A DNA stretch of 64,000 nt from Bacillota bacterium (lineage in GTDB: Bacteria; Bacillota; Clostridia; Lachnospirales; Cellulosilyticaceae). The stretch lies in the NCBI GenBank assembly GCA_023436395.1, contig JAEZJJ010000079.1, positions 1 to 64,000 on the forward strand, given 5' to 3'. The notes beneath the pieces were generated by a model that saw only the letters and a list, made by a program, of their open reading frames with translations, was not told where the DNA came from and searched no databases. Shown here piece after piece: positions 62,662 through 64,000 of this stretch (positions are counted from its first letter, which is position 1; each line of letters starts with the position of its first letter). The translations under genes were made by a program, and so were the position numbers.

Positions 62662-63023
62662 TATCTATGCTTTGGCCTTTCAATATCACCTAGTAGTGCT
62701 CTTACTTTTCCATTATGTTTTGACTTTTCAATATCATATGTACATACTATTTCACTCTGATTTAACCTTTCAACATCACCAAGTAATTTACATGTTTTTC
62801 CCCTACGTCTTGGCCTTTCAACATCATCAAAAATACTTTTTATCATTCCCGCTTGGATTTGTTCTTTTGAAAATATACCGTGTTTTCTTCCAACCATCAC
62901 GGTGTATGTTTCTTCATTGCATTTACTAGCTGTTAACTTAATTCTTTGATTGTTCATTCCTTGTTTGATTAAACATTTAACCAAATTTTTCTTTTCATTT
63001 TTTTTATGTGTTCTTCTTCTCAT
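62661..63023 (-). CDS. Basic repeat protein, 120 residues (DVER repeats)
   Basis: A very basic N-terminus (MRRRTHKKNEKK) leads into a 60-residue stretch and then four imperfect repeats of 15-17 residues, each with [D/G]D-[V/I]-E-[R/K]: DDVERPRRRGKT, GDVERLNQ, DIEKSKHN, GDIERPKHR. At DNA level the unit is about 45-48 bases (starting CTTTCAACATCA in the plus strand). I do not recognise the family. It could be a DNA- or RNA-binding protein or a precursor of small peptides. GAGGGGA precedes the ATG, and it is coupled to the membrane protein gene. Confidence 0.7.
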   Translation of the reverse strand: MRRRTHKKNEKKNLVKCLIKQGMNNQRIKLTASKCNEETYTVMVGRKHGIFSKEQIQAGMIKSIFDDVERPRRRGKTCKLLGDVERLNQSEIVCTYDIEKSKHNGKVRALLGDIERPKHR

Positions 63024-63386
63024 TGCTATTCCCCTCTAATCATTTAAATTATACAATACTTTCACCACTAACCGGTTCATTTTATCCTCTGATTCTAAAG
63101 CTAACCTTACATCAAATACAGGGCTCTTCACACGTAATTGTCTCTGCACCTATATTTAATATTAATTGTTGATTATTATTAGCTTGTACACCATATGTAT
63201 TAAACTATATATCTTTATCATCTATATACCATTCTCCCAACCTACATAAAACTCTTGGTATTAATGATTGATTTCTAGTCTTCAATTAACTTAATTATAA
63301 CAATCTCAGCTACTAATTTCTATTATTTTCTTTATTTTCAAAAAATTAAATATTTTTATGTTTTTTTAATCAATAGATTAAAAAAC

Positions 63387-63426
63387 AAAAAAGCCCTCTA
63401 AGCCTTGATAATCAGCTAGAGGGCTT
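63387..63426 (-). terminator. Terminator of the tRNA-Leu gene
   Basis: AAGCCCTCTA (63391-63400) with TAGAGGGCTT (63417-63426), T6 on the minus side. It is about 35 bases after the tRNA. Nothing else is seen in 63024-63386. Confidence 0.85.
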
Positions 63427-63460
63427 CCTATGTAAGAATTTGAAAAACATTGAGATTACG

Positions 63461-63543
63461 TACAGAGAAGGGGACTCGAACCCCCACACCCTTGCGGGCA
63501 CTAGAACCTGAATCTAGCGCGTCTGCCATTCCGCCACCTCTGC
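63461..63543 (-). tRNA. tRNA-Leu (anticodon CAG)
   Basis: 83 bases on the minus strand. Acceptor GCAGAGG pairs with TCTCTGT (two G-U); the D arm is GGCGGAATGGCAGACGCGC-like; anticodon arm CTAGA-TTCAGGT-TCTAG with CAG; a long variable arm (GCCCGCAAGGGT) as in all class II Leu tRNAs; T arm GGGGG-TTCGAGT-CCCCT. The discriminator base is A and CCA is not encoded. It reads CUG codons. Confidence 0.95.
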
Positions 63544-63595
63544 TTAAAATGGACTTTTTGTCCACTTCTTATTGTAATCATTTTATCTCTATTTT

Positions 63596-64000
63596 TCAAT
63601 ATAAATTTATGTTACTCAAATAACTATTGGGTATAGTTCCTAATCGCCAATAAGATATGCCCTGTATTCCTAACAGTTTAGCTAAATTTTCTTTGGCTTC
63701 TATACTCCTTTGGTCTTCATACCAAATGATATTCTTAATTCCTTCCATCTCATAAGTTGCATAAGTGTTTTGTGATGCTTCGTCATAATATACTTGTGTA
63801 CCTGGCATACTTAATCGCGCTTCTACTTGTGCATAGGTAGGTGTATAAGCTTTAGTATGTAGTACTTGATTATTTTTGGTTTGCCACTGAATTGTACTAA
63901 AACTAATTTGAATAACCAATTTACTTTTATCATGAACTGCATGAGTTGCTTCTAATAAAGTCTTATAAACCTCATTAATAGGTGTCATAGGTGTCATAAC
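63596..64000 (-). CDS. GH18-family protein, C-terminal part (YaaH/SleL-like), running off the right edge
   Basis: The frame stays open through base 64000, so this is the last part of a longer gene (at least 134 residues shown) and the Met at 63997 is internal. VYYDEASQNTYATYEMEG (substrate-cleft strand) and the end, KLLGIQGISYWRLG, are the closing strand and helix of GH18 TIM barrels such as YaaH and SleL, which degrade spore cortex muropeptides or bind glycans. LysM repeats, if any, would be in the part not shown. Consistent with a spore-forming host. Confidence 0.85.
   Translation of the reverse strand, partial: VMTPMTPINEVYKTLLEATHAVHDKSKLVIQISFSTIQWQTKNNQVLHTKAYTPTYAQVEARLSMPGTQVYYDEASQNTYATYEMEGIKNIIWYEDQRSIEAKENLAKLLGIQGISYWRLGTIPNSYLSNINLY

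Overview
The window looks like chromosomal DNA of a low-GC, spore-forming anaerobic Clostridium-type Firmicute; a Lachnospiraceae relative such as Cellulosilyticum is my guess from general look only. The reasons are AT-rich intergenic DNA, strong AGGAGG ribosome sites, oxygen-sensitive enzymes (indolepyruvate:ferredoxin oxidoreductase, hybrid-cluster protein, CoA-disulfide reductase), a sigma-K-like promoter and a YaaH-type GH18 gene. No phage, insertion sequence or CRISPR array was found.

Layout. 1-2.2 kb: end of a VOC/glyoxalase gene, a nested palindromic element, then a GntR(YtrA)/DUF1648 operon. 2.4-9 kb: an EF-G paralogue, a small unknown gene and an iorA-iorB-glyA operon. 9.2-13.9 kb: MoxR ATPase, DUF58 and transglutaminase operon. 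14.2-23.9 kb: two-part ThrE-type exporter, DegV, a Cys-rich protein behind a sigma-K-like promoter, an RseC-like protein, PadR with a DUF4097 repeat protein, threonine dehydratase, exonuclease III and a YbaK editing protein. 24-28.5 kb and 40.3-46.9 kb: two halves of a Ter (tellurite/stress) system. The first half has a YceG-like domain fused to a trypsin-type protease, divergent from YceG and TelA. The second has three TerD genes and the 'biosynthetic module' (C-C bond lyase, PRTase-TRSP, StiP/PELOTA, HAD). 28.6-40.1 kb between them: two two-component systems, TspO, CarD, a YgjP-type metalloprotein, and an FtsX-type ABC transporter with a lipoprotein C45 hydrolase. 47-53.6 kb: exported DUF3160 and VCBS-like proteins, an unlisted 37-residue Trp-rich small ORF, and a P-type ATPase under a yybP-ykoY (Mn2+) riboswitch with its terminator. 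53.6-64 kb: PpnP, a stalk-domain protein, CoA-disulfide reductase plus rhodanese, an M14 carboxypeptidase, a Crp/Fnr regulator beside hcp-DUF1858, a second palindromic element, a repeat protein coupled to a membrane protein, tRNA-Leu(CAG) and a partial GH18 gene.

How the genes fit together. Metal and stress handling is the main theme: Ter proteins, a Mn-responsive ATPase, and sulfur/nitrogen redox enzymes. The most unusual items are the protease-YceG fusion, a likely ATT start for YceG with a leader matching that of telA, the Ter module split by about 12 kb, the palindromic elements, and the DVER-repeat protein coupled to a four-helix membrane protein.
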